Assembly (NCBI GenBank): GCA_963845975.1
Contig: CAWJUD010000002.1
Coordinates: forward strand, 1,674,001 to 1,738,000
Length of the DNA: 64,000 bases
Direction: 5' to 3'
From: JBEKIK01 sp963845975
Lineage (GTDB): Bacteria > Planctomycetota > Planctomycetia > Pirellulales > Thermoguttaceae
Of this stretch, positions 62,821 through 64,000 are shown in pieces; position 1 is the first letter of the stretch; each line of letters begins with the position of its first letter. The notes below the pieces were generated by a model. The model was not told the DNA's origin, made no database searches, and saw only the letters and a list, made by a program, of their open reading frames with translations. The position numbers were made by a program, and so were the translations under genes.

Positions 62821-63999
62821 TTAGGGGGCATAGATTCCGCCGCCGCCGCCTCGTTGGCCGCCGCCTCCGCCTCCGCCGCCGCCGCCGCGACCGCCGCCGA
62901 AATTACCGCCGCCGCCCATGCCGCCGCCGAAATTACCGCCGCCGCCCATGCCGCCGCGACCACCGCCGAAACCAGCGCCGCCGCCGAAATTACCGCCCCC
63001 GCCGCCGCGTTGAAATCCAGCGGCGCCGTAATTGCCGCCGCCCCCGCCGCGTTGACCGCCGCCGCCGTAAGCAGCACCGCCGCGTTGACCGCCGCCGCCA
63101 TAAGCGGTGCCGCCGCCATAAGCGCCGCCGCCGCGTTGGGCGTACTGATTCCCTCCGCGGAATTGACCGCCGGGTCCGCCGCCCCGCTGGTTATAATTTT
63201 GGTAGCCGCCTCGACCTTGGCCGAATTGGTATTGAGGATTATAACCGCCGCTGCTGCCCTGAGTGCGGGTAATTTGAATGTTTTCGCCCCCAAGCGCGCT
63301 TAAAGCCTGTTCCACCGATTGGGTGCTGGATCTGTGCAGAGTGACGACCTGTATCGACTCGTTGGAATCGGTGGGAACCGTATCGAGCATTTCCACGAGT
63401 TGCTTGACATCCTCGAACAGCGATTCAGGAGCGGCTACGATAAGTGAATTGCTGCGTTCATCCACGCTTATGGACAATTTGGGCGTTTCATCGCCTTGTT
63501 GTTGGTTTCCGCCTCTGCCGCCGCGTCCGCCTCTGCCGCCGGTCATCATTTGCATAAAGGCCGCGGGGCCGCCCATGCCTTGGACGCCTTGGTTCTGGGC
63601 GGAGCTAAGGACCATCCGGTCGCGATAGACTTCCTGTACTATTCCGGCCACCGTCGTGGCATCGGTGTTGTACAGCGGAATCATCTTTGGCCGGGGGTTG
63701 ACCTGAACGTCCACTAGACTATCTTTTTGATCGAGGATTTTCAGGAGTTGATCGATAGTATCAAGATCCTTATCATTGGCTTGCACGATCAGGGCATTGA
63801 GTCTGGAGTCGGGGGTGATTTTGATGGTGCCGCTGGGCTGAACCCTTCCGCTGCCGCCCCCACCCATCAACGATTGAAGGATGCCTCCGCCCGTATCGCC
63901 CAGCGCGGCGCCCATCATATCGCCCATAAACGTACCGCCGCCGGCGTTTGTATTGGCGGTGGTGACTGTGCCGCCTAATATATCGATGAGAGTATTGGC
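62821..63999 (-). CDS. secretin-N-domain protein with Gly-rich tail (N-terminus beyond window)
   Basis: The frame is open to the right edge, so the N-terminus is missing; the visible part has 392 residues. Two secretin-N-like repeats are recognisable: IKITPDSRLNALIVQANDKD with TIDQLLKILDQKDS, and PKLSISVDERSNSLIVAAPE with VKQLVEMLDTVP. They are separated by a Gly/Met-rich loop. The last 160 residues are a Gly/Arg/Tyr/Asn low-complexity tail (QRGGGAYGGGTAYGGGGQRG and similar). No secretin beta-barrel domain follows, so this is not a complete type II secretin. Exported localisation is assumed. Confidence 0.82.
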   Translation of the reverse strand, partial: ANTLIDILGGTVTTANTNAGGGTFMGDMMGAALGDTGGGILQSLMGGGGSGRVQPSGTIKITPDSRLNALIVQANDKDLDTIDQLLKILDQKDSLVDVQVNPRPKMIPLYNTDATTVAGIVQEVYRDRMVLSSAQNQGVQGMGGPAAFMQMMTGGRGGRGGRGGNQQQGDETPKLSISVDERSNSLIVAAPESLFEDVKQLVEMLDTVPTDSNESIQVVTLHRSSTQSVEQALSALGGENIQITRTQGSSGGYNPQYQFGQGRGGYQNYNQRGGGPGGQFRGGNQYAQRGGGAYGGGTAYGGGGQRGGAAYGGGGQRGGGGGNYGAAGFQRGGGGGNFGGGAGFGGGRGGMGGGGNFGGGMGGGGNFGGGRGGGGGGGGGGQRGGGGGIYAP

Positions 64000-64000
64000 A

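Noticed and set aside
62840..63150. Tandem gcc repeats as a non-coding satellite
   Set aside because: The triplet periodicity stays in frame with the Gly-rich coding tail for the whole stretch.
62773..63303. Ala-rich open frame on the + strand
   Set aside because: It is the antisense of the Gly-rich tail of the secretin-N protein; GGC/GGT repeats read backwards give Ala codons.

Overview
The window looks like chromosome from a member of the Planctomycetota. The markers are a DUF1559 prepilin-like protein with the H-X9-DG ending, a TIGR03067 domain, a GYF_2/zinc-ribbon membrane protein, secretin-N-type proteins, many small lipoproteins, and several conserved small proteins that I know only from this phylum. 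Protein genes fill most of the window on both strands. I saw no rRNA, tRNA or CRISPR array.

Layout. 1-7.7 kb: transhydrogenase subunit PntAA (cut by the edge), the rplM-rpsI pair, an S41 protease, a FixL/FixJ-like two-component pair, a UDP-glucuronate decarboxylase and rpsR. 7.9-15.7 kb: prepilin-like protein, an iron-sulfur winged-helix protein, a bifunctional nuclease, a duplicated SurA/PpiC foldase and rsmG. 16-19.2 kb: a lipoprotein/TIGR03067 gene split by a complete IS4/Tn5-like element with perfect ends and a 10-bp target duplication. 19-28 kb: membrane proteins, a URO-D-like protein, an APC permease and CstA. 28-32.5 kb: trxB, an AT-rich DUF5677 gene, a PIN-toxin pair, asnS and yjbQ. 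33-38.8 kb: lipoproteins, a Cys-rich secreted repeat protein, and an NTPase plus GYF/zinc-ribbon pair. 39-45 kb: an IS5-like element, a coiled-coil membrane protein, then an accessory stretch (GxxExxY protein, DUF4935-like PIN protein, toxin-antitoxin pair with a broken toxin). 45.4-57.2 kb: PAS-GAF-receiver protein, metallophosphoesterase, two tandem beta-barrel-like proteins, yacG, PII, tatA and an OmpR/HisKA two-component system. 57.6-64 kb: an ABC-ATPase remnant, an MFS transporter, rlmI, an isolated fliG, an isochorismatase-like hydrolase and a secretin-N protein running off the edge.

Two features affect how the window should be read. First, about fifteen single-base frameshifts break eleven genes. 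Most are one-base insertions, and several of the genes would normally be needed by the cell. Assembly or read error is the simplest explanation, so these genes are given as one span with the break noted. Second, families of palindromic repeats sit at gene 3' ends, above all between convergent genes, and in two places one palindrome is nested inside the loop of another.

I found no clear new defence or metabolic system. The best leads are the nested palindromes, the Cys-rich secreted protein, the NTPase/GYF pair, the winged-helix Fe-S protein, and an exact CTT-TGA-C +1 slip sequence inside the IS5-like transposase.
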